Below, in pieces: positions 10,301 to 17,383 of a DNA stretch of 64,000 bases. The translations under genes were made by a program, and so were the position numbers. The DNA comes from Vibrio fortis (lineage in GTDB: Bacteria > Pseudomonadota > Gammaproteobacteria > Enterobacterales > Vibrionaceae). Below the pieces are notes generated by a model. That model was not told where the DNA came from. It ran no database searches and worked only from the letters and a program-made list of their open reading frames with translations. The DNA is taken from contig NZ_AP025487.1 of assembly GCF_024347475.1 (NCBI RefSeq), positions 62,001 to 126,000 of the forward strand, read 5' to 3'. The first letter of the stretch is position 1; each line of letters begins with the position of its first letter.

Positions 10301-10466
10301 TGCTAAACAGATGGGCAAATACACGGTGGCAGAGTTTGTAGAGAACACCCAGATCATCGATAAGCTTATCGAGCTTGGGGTAAACTACGCACAAGGCTAC
10401 ATTATAGGGCGTCCGAAGCCGTTAGCGGAGCTGGTGGAAGAGCTAAGACAAGAGCGTTCGCTTTAA
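7329..10466 (+). CDS. Sensor GGDEF/EAL protein with periplasmic ABC-type binding domain
   Basis: An inner-membrane cyclic-di-GMP enzyme. From the chosen GTG start (AGGG five to eight bases upstream) it has 1045 residues. A signal anchor ends in VSAQ, a periplasmic domain of the ABC_sub_bind type (about residues 20-300, beginning DVLVVHSYHQGF) follows, then a membrane helix near 331-352. Two PAS domains come next (about 370-470 and 485-600), then a GGDEF domain with intact GGDEF at 693-697, and an EAL domain. The EAL signature reads EIL at 824, but the DDFGSG, KIDGLFV and AEFVE catalytic segments are kept, so both activities are plausible. A longer start at 7245 is possible. It is divergent from asnC; the ligand is unknown. 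Confidence 0.9.
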   Translation: MRFSLFFILLSWSFLVSAQSKDVLVVHSYHQGFFWTDNFQKALVTELDRDDISYRVVYLDSKRAQSEEYFDKLYQLYRTKLANEEFSAIVVSDNNALNLMKRLAPELKGTPVVFGGINNYSPSMTEGLNATGITEDIDLNSNVTLIRRLQPMAKKIYIVSDFSVTGEAVRAQVDRHLEKYPEHASFIEHYQPNSYRDLVTFSQQADMTKSILFWVYYRDAKGNVSSDDDWRELNKLTKMPIYMVHDLGLGFGAIGGVIQSGLSQGRETGRTLRRILANPKQVLPPVLEGAAEIKLDYQQLNRWELGDHNDISATFYNKPQPFFERYQDEIRTLGLLFLAMGCVIITLVYYLNRLKKSERDSRKSQLLLESIFDQSLQFMGIIDRDGVLLSSNSKLHELFYNQGYQVGTPIYQHQHWEDAASEALKKYFMGAQSYTSLRFEAEVWCRDRGVLVLDISLKPMPDSESNELQFLFEARDVTSRKLAENKLFQREANLKLYYDKQPVMMITLDENNRIQQVNQFAEELLGYPLSELLGHRPREFYVDRNAMIPRQILLQPQHKSRGVWRRDIQYRHADGSKIWIRENIRPLVDSNQLLIVGEDITETHELAEQLEYQARYDLLTHTFNRNHFEQELQKALKEVESHMRTHAMLFLDLDQLKVLNDTAGHEAGDAAILFSAGLLENVLPYNAVLARMGGDEFAVLLKDCTERDAVNVCRSIIAMMGDNAFLWDDIQLNLTCSIGIRLIDHTAASPQMVHAQADAACHAAKEEGRNRYNLYHQDDEDLRRRHLEMECVNLVHEALANDRIELFAQRILGLDKQSELMHFEILVRIKNNNGEYISPGIFMPASERYNIAHLIDRQVVSQTLAWLEENHGVVEELGMCSINLSGHSMGNREFVEFLIDSLEQSIVPCDKICLEITETAAMSNMKQAIKLFTRLKELGCMIALDDFGSGLSSFGYLKKLPVDIVKIDGLFVRDIDVNEMDHVMVRSINDLAKQMGKYTVAEFVENTQIIDKLIELGVNYAQGYIIGRPKPLAELVEELRQERSL

Positions 10467-10519
10467 CGGGTAAGTACGCTGGCATCCAAACAGAAAGTCA
10501 TTCCAAAATTACGTATTTT

Positions 10520-10556
10520 TGAGGCAATCAGGTAAACTGGTTGCCTCAACTATTTT
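10520..10556 (+). terminator. Possible terminator after the GGDEF/EAL gene
   Basis: Stem GAGGCAA/TTGCCTC with a 13-base loop, followed by only a weak T-rich tract. It lies between the GGDEF/EAL gene and rsmJ. Confidence 0.5.
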
Positions 10557-10583
10557 GAATCATCGAGTCCTCTGGAGACAACC

Positions 10584-11363
10584 TTGCAACTACAACTGAT
10601 TTGCGAAGACGCAAGCCAAATCGAACGCCTCAATGAGCTAGCAACACGCTGGCACCTTTCTCATGATGAGAACAGTGTATTTGCCTTGGTGCTCACCAGT
10701 GACAGACTCGAATTGCGCAAAGTCGATGAGCCTAAGCTTGGTGCCATTTTTGTTGATTTGGTTGGTGGTGCAGTAGGGCACCGACGTAAGTTTGGTGGTG
10801 GTAAAGGCCAAGCTATTGCTAAGGCTGCGGGTCTTAACAAAGGCGCGACACCGACCATACTCGACGGTACGGCTGGGCTAGGGCGTGATGCATTTGTATT
10901 GGCATCATTGGGCTGTAAAGTGCAGATGGTTGAGCGTCACCCTGTGGTTGCTGCTCTGCTGGATGATGGTCTGCAGCGTGCCAAGCAAGACTCGGATATT
11001 GGTGCTTGGGTGAGTGAGCGTATGAGCCTGATTCATGCCTCAAGCCACGATGCGTTGGACAAGTTGAGTGATGATCCAGATTTTGCTCAGCCAGATGTCG
11101 TCTATCTTGATCCTATGTATCCACACCCTGAAAACAAGAAAAAGTCGGCTTTGGTGAAGAAAGAGATGCGCGTGTTCCAATCACTTGTGGGTGCAGATCT
11201 CGATGCTGATGGATTACTACAGCCCGCTTTGAAGCTTGCTGCGAAGCGTGTTGTCGTGAAAAGACCCGATTATGCCGCTTGGTTGGATGAGCAAAAGCCG
11301 AGTATGGCGATTGAGACTAAAAAGAACCGTTTTGATGTGTACGTAAAAGCATCAATGACTTAG
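10584..11363 (+). CDS. rsmJ: 16S rRNA (guanine-1516-N2)-methyltransferase RsmJ
   Basis: Methylates G1516 of 16S rRNA with S-adenosylmethionine. The 259-residue protein has the SAM-binding motif [12 protein letters not shown] near residue 93, the acidic VERHP segment, and a DPMYPHP catalytic loop near residue 176, all diagnostic for RsmJ (formerly YhiQ). The TTG start at 10584 is preceded by CTGGAG at good spacing and matches the family N-terminus. It normally sits directly after prlC, which is 3.9 kb upstream here. Confidence 0.93.
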   Translation: MQLQLICEDASQIERLNELATRWHLSHDENSVFALVLTSDRLELRKVDEPKLGAIFVDLVGGAVGHRRKFGGGKGQAIAKAAGLNKGATPTILDGTAGLGRDAFVLASLGCKVQMVERHPVVAALLDDGLQRAKQDSDIGAWVSERMSLIHASSHDALDKLSDDPDFAQPDVVYLDPMYPHPENKKKSALVKKEMRVFQSLVGADLDADGLLQPALKLAAKRVVVKRPDYAAWLDEQKPSMAIETKKNRFDVYVKASMT

Positions 11364-11484
11364 CGGAAGATAGAAAAATCGTTCCGTCAGAAATACGCTA
11401 AAACTGAATTTTTTGCTTGCGATAGCCGTGTTAGAGATGTATATCTAACTAAGAATTATTATTATTCTTAGCTGGAGTTGTAGC

Positions 11485-12090
11485 ATGGCTAAACGCTTTT
11501 GTAAGTTAAACCGTCGAGACATTACTGAACACCTAGGCGAAATTCACCGTTTGGTGAGTGAACCTAAGTTTGTGTGCCGTTCGTGTGCTCGCTCGTCTGC
11601 CGATAAAGCCAATCTATGCAAGCCCGCTGCAATTCCCCCTGCAAGTTGCCAAAGTAAGCCAGACAGCGAAAAGGTTGCTTGTGGATTGCTTGCAGAGACG
11701 CTAACTTCAGCACCTGCTAACGTCCTTAGCCAAGAGATCGTGAGCCTAGCGCCTTCGGCGAAAAGCGTGGAAAACAGCAAGTCTCAACTTGTTGTTAAGA
11801 AAGTACAAGCTCAAAAGCTACAAGCGAAGAAAGCACAAATGAATCAGGTATTGGAAGCACCGTTGTCGCCTTCATCGGAACTGCTTGATAAGAGTGAGTT
11901 GAAACGCGCTAAGAAAGTGGCGAAAAAGCAGAAGAAGTACAACAAGAAGCTGGCTAAGATGATCAAAAAGCAGCAAAAACTGTACAAAAAAAGCCGCAAG
12001 CTGCAGAGCGAGCTGGAAGGCATTAACCTGCAAGTCGATAGCTCTGCTCTAACCGTGAATGCAGCCCCAAAAGTGAGTCATATTCATTAG
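11485..12090 (+). CDS. Hypothetical Cys- and Lys-rich protein
   Basis: A 201-residue protein I do not recognise. The N-terminal 70 residues hold six cysteines, including CRSC at 31-34, then Cys45, Cys55 and Cys67, suggesting a metal-binding or redox module. A Ser/Ala-rich linker follows. From about residue 105 to 185 the protein is very rich in lysine and glutamine (KKAQ, AKKVAKKQKKYNKK, IKKQQKLYKK), consistent with a basic coiled coil that could bind nucleic acid. It has no signal peptide or membrane segment. An AGCTGGAG ribosome site precedes the ATG, and a strong terminator follows, so it is a single-gene unit. The function is unknown. Confidence 0.75.
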   Translation: MAKRFCKLNRRDITEHLGEIHRLVSEPKFVCRSCARSSADKANLCKPAAIPPASCQSKPDSEKVACGLLAETLTSAPANVLSQEIVSLAPSAKSVENSKSQLVVKKVQAQKLQAKKAQMNQVLEAPLSPSSELLDKSELKRAKKVAKKQKKYNKKLAKMIKKQQKLYKKSRKLQSELEGINLQVDSSALTVNAAPKVSHIH

Positions 12091-12118
12091 GGCAACGAAC
12101 CTAAAACAGAATTGAATC

Positions 12119-12147
12119 AAAAAGAGCGACCTTAGGTCGCTCTTTTT
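12119..12147 (+). terminator. Bidirectional terminator
   Basis: An 11-bp stem (AAAGAGCGACC/GGTCGCTCTTT) with a TTA loop and a T-run lies between the Cys/Lys-rich gene and the convergent DMT transporter. Confidence 0.9.
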
Positions 12148-12159
12148 GATTGTTGCTTC

Positions 12160-13038
12160 TTAAGCTTTGCTCAGGCTCTGTTCAACACGCTTTTTAACCC
12201 AAGTTTCGTTGACCCACAGAGACAACAAGATGATCGCACCGCCAATCGACAACCTTGTCAGGTCGACGTCGCGGTTCCAAATTAGGATGTTTACCACCAA
12301 GCCCGCTGGCACCAACGCATTGTTCATTACGGCTAGTGCGCCAGCGTTGACCATGCTTGCGCCTTTGTTCCAGAAGAAGTAGCCCAGACCAGAAGCGATC
12401 AAGCCAAGGTAAATTAAGATGCCCCACTGAGTCAACGTGGTTGGTAGCTTATCTGGATTGCCCAATAGTAAGAAAGCAACCGACGCTACACATAGCGCGC
12501 CCAAGTAAAAGTAGCCAAAAATAGTATGCTGAGGGAGCTCAACTGATTCCTGTTCCATAAGGGTTTTGTAGCCAACCTGACCAATGGCAAAGCAGAGGTT
12601 AGCACCTTGAACAACAAGGAAACCCATCAAGAAGTTGTCACTCACGCCTGCGAACTTAATGAAAGCAGCACCCACCACTGCGATCGCGGCCGTTACCAAA
12701 TACCACGGCGAAAACTGGCCTTTCAAGAAATCATAAATCAGAGTGACGTAAATCGGGGTGAAGACGGTGAACAGCAACACCTCTGGTACCGATAGCAGTA
12801 GAAATGATTGATAGTAGAAGCAGTACATCAAGCCAAGCTGAATACCGCCGATGGTCATCAGTTTCGCGATCAGTTTTTTTGAAATGCCTCGAAATTTCAA
12901 GAAAGGAAGGAATACCAATCCGGCAAGCGCGACGCGCATCCAGACAGAAAACCATGAATCAACCTGACCCGCGAGATAAACCCCGATCAGGCTGAATGAG
13001 AAGGCCCATAGAAGGGTAACACCAACTAAATAACGCAT
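12160..13038 (-). CDS. DMT superfamily transporter (EamA family)
   Basis: A 292-residue inner-membrane permease with about ten hydrophobic helices arranged as two EamA repeats; the second begins near residue 145. It resembles the carboxylate/amino acid/amine transporters of the drug/metabolite transporter superfamily, but the substrate cannot be told from sequence. The C-terminus is short and basic (VKKRVEQSLSK). The gene stands alone, with uspA upstream on the same strand after about 50 bases. Its terminator is shared with the convergent neighbour. Confidence 0.85.
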   Translation of the reverse strand: MRYLVGVTLLWAFSFSLIGVYLAGQVDSWFSVWMRVALAGLVFLPFLKFRGISKKLIAKLMTIGGIQLGLMYCFYYQSFLLLSVPEVLLFTVFTPIYVTLIYDFLKGQFSPWYLVTAAIAVVGAAFIKFAGVSDNFLMGFLVVQGANLCFAIGQVGYKTLMEQESVELPQHTIFGYFYLGALCVASVAFLLLGNPDKLPTTLTQWGILIYLGLIASGLGYFFWNKGASMVNAGALAVMNNALVPAGLVVNILIWNRDVDLTRLSIGGAIILLSLWVNETWVKKRVEQSLSKA

Positions 13039-13089
13039 AACAATAGTACATTGTGAAAGTATTCGCTTATGTTACCCAACTGTAACGAA

Positions 13090-13524
13090 TTAGTCTTCCG
13101 GATCCCGTAATGGAATGACCAGCATATCGACAGGCGTGGCGTTGATCAGTTGACGAGTCGATGATAGCAGCTTACTCCAGAAATCCTGGTGGTGGCCGCA
13201 AACTACGAGGTCCACATTGTACTCTTTAATGGTGTCGCACAGTTCATGGCTGAGATCTCCACTACCCACTAAGGTATGGGTGATCGGGTATTGCGCGTGC
13301 TCAGCAAAGTTGCTCAACTGGATGCGAGAAGCTTCCATGGCGTTGTGCTGGGTTTCCGCCATGTTGATATCAATTAGCCCGGTGTAGAGCTCTGCGTAGT
13401 TGATATCGATGTGGATAAAAGAGACTTTGGCATCCAGCGGTTTCGCTAGTGCGACTGCTTTGTCTACGATCAGTTTGCTGTCGTCAGATAAATCGACGGC
13501 GACCAAAATATGTTTGTAACTCAT
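13090..13524 (-). CDS. uspA: Universal stress protein A
   Basis: A 144-residue cytoplasmic UspA protein, the family length. It begins [14 protein letters not shown], has a [19 protein letters not shown] segment and ends [11 protein letters not shown]. The segment lacks the clear GxxGxxxxxxxxxG(S/T) ATP-binding loop, as in classical UspA, which is thought not to bind ATP. It is divergent from ftnA, with uspB just beyond; in enterobacteria uspA and uspB are also neighbours, which supports the assignment. Confidence 0.92.
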   Translation of the reverse strand: MSYKHILVAVDLSDDSKLIVDKAVALAKPLDAKVSFIHIDINYAELYTGLIDINMAETQHNAMEASRIQLSNFAEHAQYPITHTLVGSGDLSHELCDTIKEYNVDLVVCGHHQDFWSKLLSSTRQLINATPVDMLVIPLRDPED

Positions 13525-13711
13525 ACCGCTATCTCCTTACTCATTGTCTAACTAAAGATTAGCACTAAGGCAGGTGTTTTTTTGCTGAAGTGATCTCATA
13601 TCCACTCTCTTGCGTAAAACCATGCCGAAACAATGGTTAACTAATAGCCTGCGAGATATTCATAAAATAGTGATATAGTAGGGAAAACGAAGGCGTAATT
13701 AGGAGACGTAA

Positions 13712-14242
13712 ATGCTGTCTACAACTATGGTTGAACAACTGAATGAGCAAATTAACCTAGAATTTTTCTCATCCAATCTATACTTACAAATGAGTGCTTG
13801 GTGTGAAGATAAAGGATTTGAAGGAGCAGCAGAGTTTTTACGCGCTCATGCAGTGGAAGAAATGGAACATATGCAGCGTTTGTTCACTTACGTAAGTGAA
13901 ACAGGTGCAATGCCTATTTTAGGTGCGATTGAAGCACCAAAGCATGAGTTTGAGAGCCTAGGTGCTGTTTTCCGCGAGACTTACGAACATGAGCAGATGA
14001 TCACTGAGAAGATCAATAAACTGGCTCACGTTGCTTTCAGCACACAAGATTACTCTACCTTTAACTTCCTGCAGTGGTATGTCGCTGAACAGCACGAGGA
14101 AGAGAAGCTATTCAAAGGTATTCTGGACAAGCTAGAACTTGTTGGTGAAGACGGTAAAGCCCTATTCTTCATCGATAAAGACTTAGCGCAATTGGCAAAA
14201 GATGGTTCATCTTCAATTATGGATGCTCCTGCAGCGGTATAA
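13712..14242 (+). CDS. ftnA: Non-heme ferritin
   Basis: A 176-residue ferritin that oxidises Fe(II) and stores it as a mineral in a 24-subunit shell. The ferroxidase ligands are visible: Glu17, Glu50 and His53 in the AVEEMEH motif, with further Glu/Gln ligands in the third and fourth helices (YEHEQ, AEQHEEE). There is no heme-binding methionine signature of bacterioferritin. TTAGGAGACGTAA gives a strong ribosome site. It lies between uspA (divergent) and uspB (same direction, 66 bases). Confidence 0.95.
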   Translation: MLSTTMVEQLNEQINLEFFSSNLYLQMSAWCEDKGFEGAAEFLRAHAVEEMEHMQRLFTYVSETGAMPILGAIEAPKHEFESLGAVFRETYEHEQMITEKINKLAHVAFSTQDYSTFNFLQWYVAEQHEEEKLFKGILDKLELVGEDGKALFFIDKDLAQLAKDGSSSIMDAPAAV

Positions 14243-14308
14243 GCTGTAAGAAAAAGCTCTGATTGTCTTTTTCTTTTGAGCGCCCTGTGAGGATGTAGGG
14301 AGGAAAGG

Positions 14309-14632
14309 ATGATCAGTGGCGATACGATTCTATTTGCATTGATGGTTGTAACCTGCGTGAATTTGGCTCGCTATGTTACGGCACTCAGAAAACTCATCTA
14401 TATCATGCGCGAAGCGCACCCGCTTTTGTATCAACAAGTCGATGGTGGTGGTTTCTTCACGACCCATGGCAATGTGACCAAGCAGGTGAGGCTATTTAGC
14501 TATATCAAGAGCAAAGAGTACCACCATCACCATGACCCGGTATTTACGGGTAAATGCGATAGAGTAAGAGAGTTATTCATTTTGTCGGTCTCGCTTTTGG
14601 GTGTAACCCTACTGGCGGCATTTTTGGTGTAA
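14309..14632 (+). CDS. uspB: Universal stress protein B
   Basis: A 107-residue inner-membrane protein with one N-terminal helix (about residues 5-22) and one C-terminal helix (about 90-106). The central [11 protein letters not shown] and KQVRLFSYI segments are the UspB signature. UspB is a stationary-phase, RpoS-controlled protein in E. coli, of unclear mechanism and linked to ethanol tolerance. GGGAGGAAAGG precedes the ATG. An unusual HHHHDP run sits near residue 75. Confidence 0.92.
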   Translation: MISGDTILFALMVVTCVNLARYVTALRKLIYIMREAHPLLYQQVDGGGFFTTHGNVTKQVRLFSYIKSKEYHHHHDPVFTGKCDRVRELFILSVSLLGVTLLAAFLV

Positions 14633-14748
14633 TAGCCAAAACGTATCGTAAATAGAATGCTCTGCATTCCCACTTGATTGCGTCCTTTATTGAACGCAAC
14701 GTAGGCAATTGCAAAGTTAAAATTTGACGCTAGAATAGCGGGCAACGA

Positions 14749-14782
14749 GTAAGGATGTGCTGATAACGCACATCCTTTTTTA
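14749..14782 (+). terminator. Terminator downstream of uspB
   Basis: A 10-bp stem (AAGGATGTGC/GCACATCCTT) with a seven-base loop and a T-run, between uspB and the flavoprotein gene. Confidence 0.85.
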
Positions 14783-14844
14783 TTGGTAACGTCACTAGTA
14801 TAGGAAGTACTGAGTGATGACTGGGTAAGATAAAGCAGAACACA

Positions 14845-16038
14845 ATGAGTGAAAAATTTGATGTCATCGTAATTGGCGCAGGCGCCGCTGGCCTAATGTG
14901 TGCCGCTGAAGCGGGCAAAAGAGGTCGACGCGTGCTGGTGGTCGATCATGCCAAGAAACCGGGTCGAAAAATTCTGATCTCGGGCGGTGGTCGCTGTAAT
15001 TTCACTAACTATGACGTGTCTGCAAATAACTACCTATGTAACAACCGCCACTTTGTGAAATCAGCGCTTTCTCAGTACACCAACTGGGACTTCATCTCTA
15101 TGGTGAGCAAATACGGCATTGAGTTTGAAGAGCGCGATCACGGCCAGTTGTTCTGTGTAAACGACCATACTGCGAAAGACATTGTGAGCATGCTGCTTGC
15201 CGAATGTGACGATGCGGGTGTTCAGCAGCGCTATCGTTGCGACGTTCATTCAATAGAGAAAACAGAAGCAGGCTTTCAGCTTCACTTGAACACTGAGCAG
15301 GTTGAGTGCGAATCTTTAGTGGTTGCCACTGGTGGTTTGTCTATGCCTAAGCTGGGTGCGACACCGTTCGGCTATAAAATTGCTGAACAGTTTGGTTTGT
15401 CTGTGATCCCAACCTGCGCAGGTCTTGTGCCTTTCACTCTGCACAAAGAAGATAAAGAGGATTTCGCTGAGCTGTCTGGCATTGCGATTCCTGCAGAGAT
15501 CACCGCGCAAGATGGCACTCTGTTCAAAGAAGCGCTGCTGTTTACTCACCGTGGTTTATCAGGCCCTTCTGTTCTGCAAATTTCGTCTTTCTGGAAAGCG
15601 GGTCAAGCGGTTTCGATTAACTTAGTACCTGAAGCGGATGTGGCTGAACTGCTTGAACGCTCGCGCGAGAAGCATCCAAATCAAAGCTTGAAGAATACGC
15701 TGGCGAAAGTGCTACCTAAGCGTCTGGTTGAAGCGTTAATCGAGCGTAAAGAGCTGCAAGATAAGCCTCTAAAGCAGTTCAACGAAAAGCAACTGGCAGC
15801 AATTACAGAGCACTTAGAAAACTGGAAGATCGCGCCGAATGGTACTGAAGGCTACCGCACCGCTGAGGTAACATTAGGTGGTGTCGATACCGATCAGCTT
15901 TCGTCGAAAACCATGGAGTGTAAAACGGTATCTGGCCTGTACTTTGTTGGTGAAGTGATGGACGTGACCGGTTGGTTGGGAGGCTATAACTTCCAGTGGT
16001 GTTGGAGTTCTGGCTTTGCGGCTGGGCAGTGGGTATAG
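14845..16038 (+). CDS. NAD(P)/FAD-dependent oxidoreductase, YhiN/HI0933 family
   Basis: A 397-residue cytoplasmic flavoprotein. The N-terminal GAGAAGLMCA dinucleotide motif near residue 12 binds FAD. The GGGRCNFTN signature near residue 50 and the C-terminal VTGWLGGYNFQWCWSSG segment define the YhiN/HI0933 family. The family is widespread, but its substrate is not established in most bacteria. In E. coli yhiN also lies near uspA/uspB, so the neighbourhood is conserved. It begins about 210 bases after uspB, beyond a terminator. Confidence 0.9.
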   Translation: MSEKFDVIVIGAGAAGLMCAAEAGKRGRRVLVVDHAKKPGRKILISGGGRCNFTNYDVSANNYLCNNRHFVKSALSQYTNWDFISMVSKYGIEFEERDHGQLFCVNDHTAKDIVSMLLAECDDAGVQQRYRCDVHSIEKTEAGFQLHLNTEQVECESLVVATGGLSMPKLGATPFGYKIAEQFGLSVIPTCAGLVPFTLHKEDKEDFAELSGIAIPAEITAQDGTLFKEALLFTHRGLSGPSVLQISSFWKAGQAVSINLVPEADVAELLERSREKHPNQSLKNTLAKVLPKRLVEALIERKELQDKPLKQFNEKQLAAITEHLENWKIAPNGTEGYRTAEVTLGGVDTDQLSSKTMECKTVSGLYFVGEVMDVTGWLGGYNFQWCWSSGFAAGQWV

Positions 16039-16292
16039 CGGTTAGATAATCAGCCCAAACGTGTAGTTGCATGACAAATTTAGGCGATGAGTAAGACCCA
16101 TAGAATGGCTTTTTACTCATCTCTTTGGCCGCCTCACTCTCTTTTCCTCTTCTTAAATGATAGCTTTAGCTAATCGAATAACCCTCGCAACTCATTATTT
16201 AATAATAGGTATTTCAAATTCTGACCAGAGTTAGTGTGATATATTTGACTTAGAACAGAAGAAATATGATTTAATATGACGATAATGGCGTA

Positions 16293-16298
16293 TATAAT
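16293..16298 (+). promoter_or_regulatory. Candidate -10 element for the 161-residue protein gene
   Basis: TATAAT lies within a TATATAAT stretch about 40 bases upstream of the gene at 16337. The matching -35 (TTTAAT) is weak. The 298-base gap from 16039 is AT-rich. It also holds an inverted repeat, ATGAGTAA...TTACTCAT, at about 16087-16122, but no gene. Confidence 0.4.
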
Positions 16299-16336
16299 TT
16301 ATTGAGTTAACAAACGGACGTAATAGGTATTGCTGA

Positions 16337-16822
16337 ATGCAAATTAAGAAAATGGACGCACCGCTCGATATGCAAATAGGTGCTAGATTTGATACAAAGA
16401 ATCATGGCTACGTCACCGTTATCGAATACTACAATACCCATACAGTTATCGTTGCGTTTGAAAATACAGGTAATATTCGTGCTATTACGGCAGCTAAGTT
16501 ACGTAGCGGCCAATTATCTGACCGTTCTGTTCCACCTCAATCCACATTAGTCGGTGAAACAGTTCAATCACCTAAGCATGGCACGTTAACGATTACAGCG
16601 GTAGAGTCTGGAAATATCGTAGTAATGGTAAATAAAGAAGGTGAAGAAGTTCGCATGCTCCTTCCTGCGGTGCAGAAAATGCGAGATCGCGAGGAAGAGG
16701 TTATTTCTGATAAAGAATCACCTAAAATGCCAACTTCATTGAGTGCACTCACTAAAAGAAATAAAAAGACGAAAGACGTTAATAGCCTGCTTAAAAAAAT
16801 GCTTACCGATTACGGGAAATAA
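16337..16822 (+). CDS. Hypothetical protein with two beta-rich repeats
   Basis: I do not recognise this 161-residue protein. Two similar units are visible. Residues about 15-65 begin GARFDTKNHGYVTVIEYYN and residues about 73-115 begin GETVQSPKHGTLTITAVES. In each, a glycine leads to a short beta stretch, then a VIVAF or IVVMV strand. This pattern resembles small KOW/SH3-like barrels and short repeats found in phage and homing-type proteins, but I cannot name a family. The tail is lysine-rich (KRNKKTKD). The gene is AT-rich compared with neighbours and sits beside the PTS genes in what looks like an insertion between the yhiN-type gene and the DMT gene. Confidence 0.7.
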   Translation: MQIKKMDAPLDMQIGARFDTKNHGYVTVIEYYNTHTVIVAFENTGNIRAITAAKLRSGQLSDRSVPPQSTLVGETVQSPKHGTLTITAVESGNIVVMVNKEGEEVRMLLPAVQKMRDREEEVISDKESPKMPTSLSALTKRNKKTKDVNSLLKKMLTDYGK

Positions 16823-16933
16823 GCACAAGATTAATACTGAACTCCTATCGTATACCCAGATCACATTTTATATCTCACCTTATAATATTCTTCAAACTTA
16901 TATAAAATCACCGCTTCACTCTTAAGTAGTATC

Positions 16934-16957
16934 GACGATTAAATCGTCTTTTTCTTT
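16934..16957 (+). terminator. Terminator-like hairpin upstream of the PTS genes
   Basis: Stem GACGAT/ATCGTC with a TAA loop, followed by TTTTTCTTTATTTT. It probably ends the 161-residue protein transcript, about 110 bases after its stop, or a small RNA. It lies about 150 bases upstream of the PTS start. Confidence 0.6.
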
Positions 16958-16974
16958 ATTTTAATGAGACCTGC

Positions 16975-17001
16975 ATCACAAGGTCATTTTGGTTTTGTGA
17001 T
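16975..17001 (+). promoter_or_regulatory. Inverted repeat in the PTS operon leader, candidate operator
   Basis: Perfect arms ATCACAA (16975-16981) and TTGTGAT (16995-17001) with a 13-base spacer, about 100 bases upstream of the PTS IIB start. The TGTGA/TCACA half-sites recall CRP. The arms are inverted relative to a normal CRP palindrome and spaced too widely, so the factor is unknown. There is no further gene in the 280-base gap. Confidence 0.4.
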
Positions 17002-17102
17002 GGTGATCTATTCTGTTTTTGGGTCTTTTCGATACTATCCTTATCAACAAATAAACGGAGACAATATAGTTTCCTGATTAAAACCCTACAGAGATTTATA
17101 TT

Positions 17103-17372
17103 ATGAAAAAGATTATGGTTGTGTGCGGAAATGGTCTTGGTACTTCTTTAATGATGGAAATGGCGGTTAAAGAAGTTGCAGGTAAAATTGGTTTAGAAGC
17201 AGAAGTTGACCATGAAGATTTATCTTCTGCTGCATCAAGCACAGCTGATATTTGGGTAGCAGCAACGGATGTAGCAAATCAATTATCTGAAGCGGGTAAA
17301 ACAAACATTGTAAGCCTAGCAAATATCTTTGATAAGGCTTCAATTGAAGAGCAACTAAAAACTTTCATGTAA
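17103..17372 (+). CDS. PTS system EIIB component, ascorbate (UlaB/SgaB) type
   Basis: An 89-residue cytoplasmic phosphocarrier. It begins KKIMVVCGNGLGTSLMM: the cysteine at position 8 followed by GNGLGTS is the phosphorylated P-loop of lactose/ascorbate-type EIIB. It accepts phosphate from EIIA (third gene) and passes it to the sugar carried by EIIC (next gene, 11 bases away). No ascorbate catabolic genes (ulaD-G type) are adjacent, so the substrate is unproven. Confidence 0.85.
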   Translation: MKKIMVVCGNGLGTSLMMEMAVKEVAGKIGLEAEVDHEDLSSAASSTADIWVAATDVANQLSEAGKTNIVSLANIFDKASIEEQLKTFM

Positions 17373-17383
17373 GGAAGTAAATA

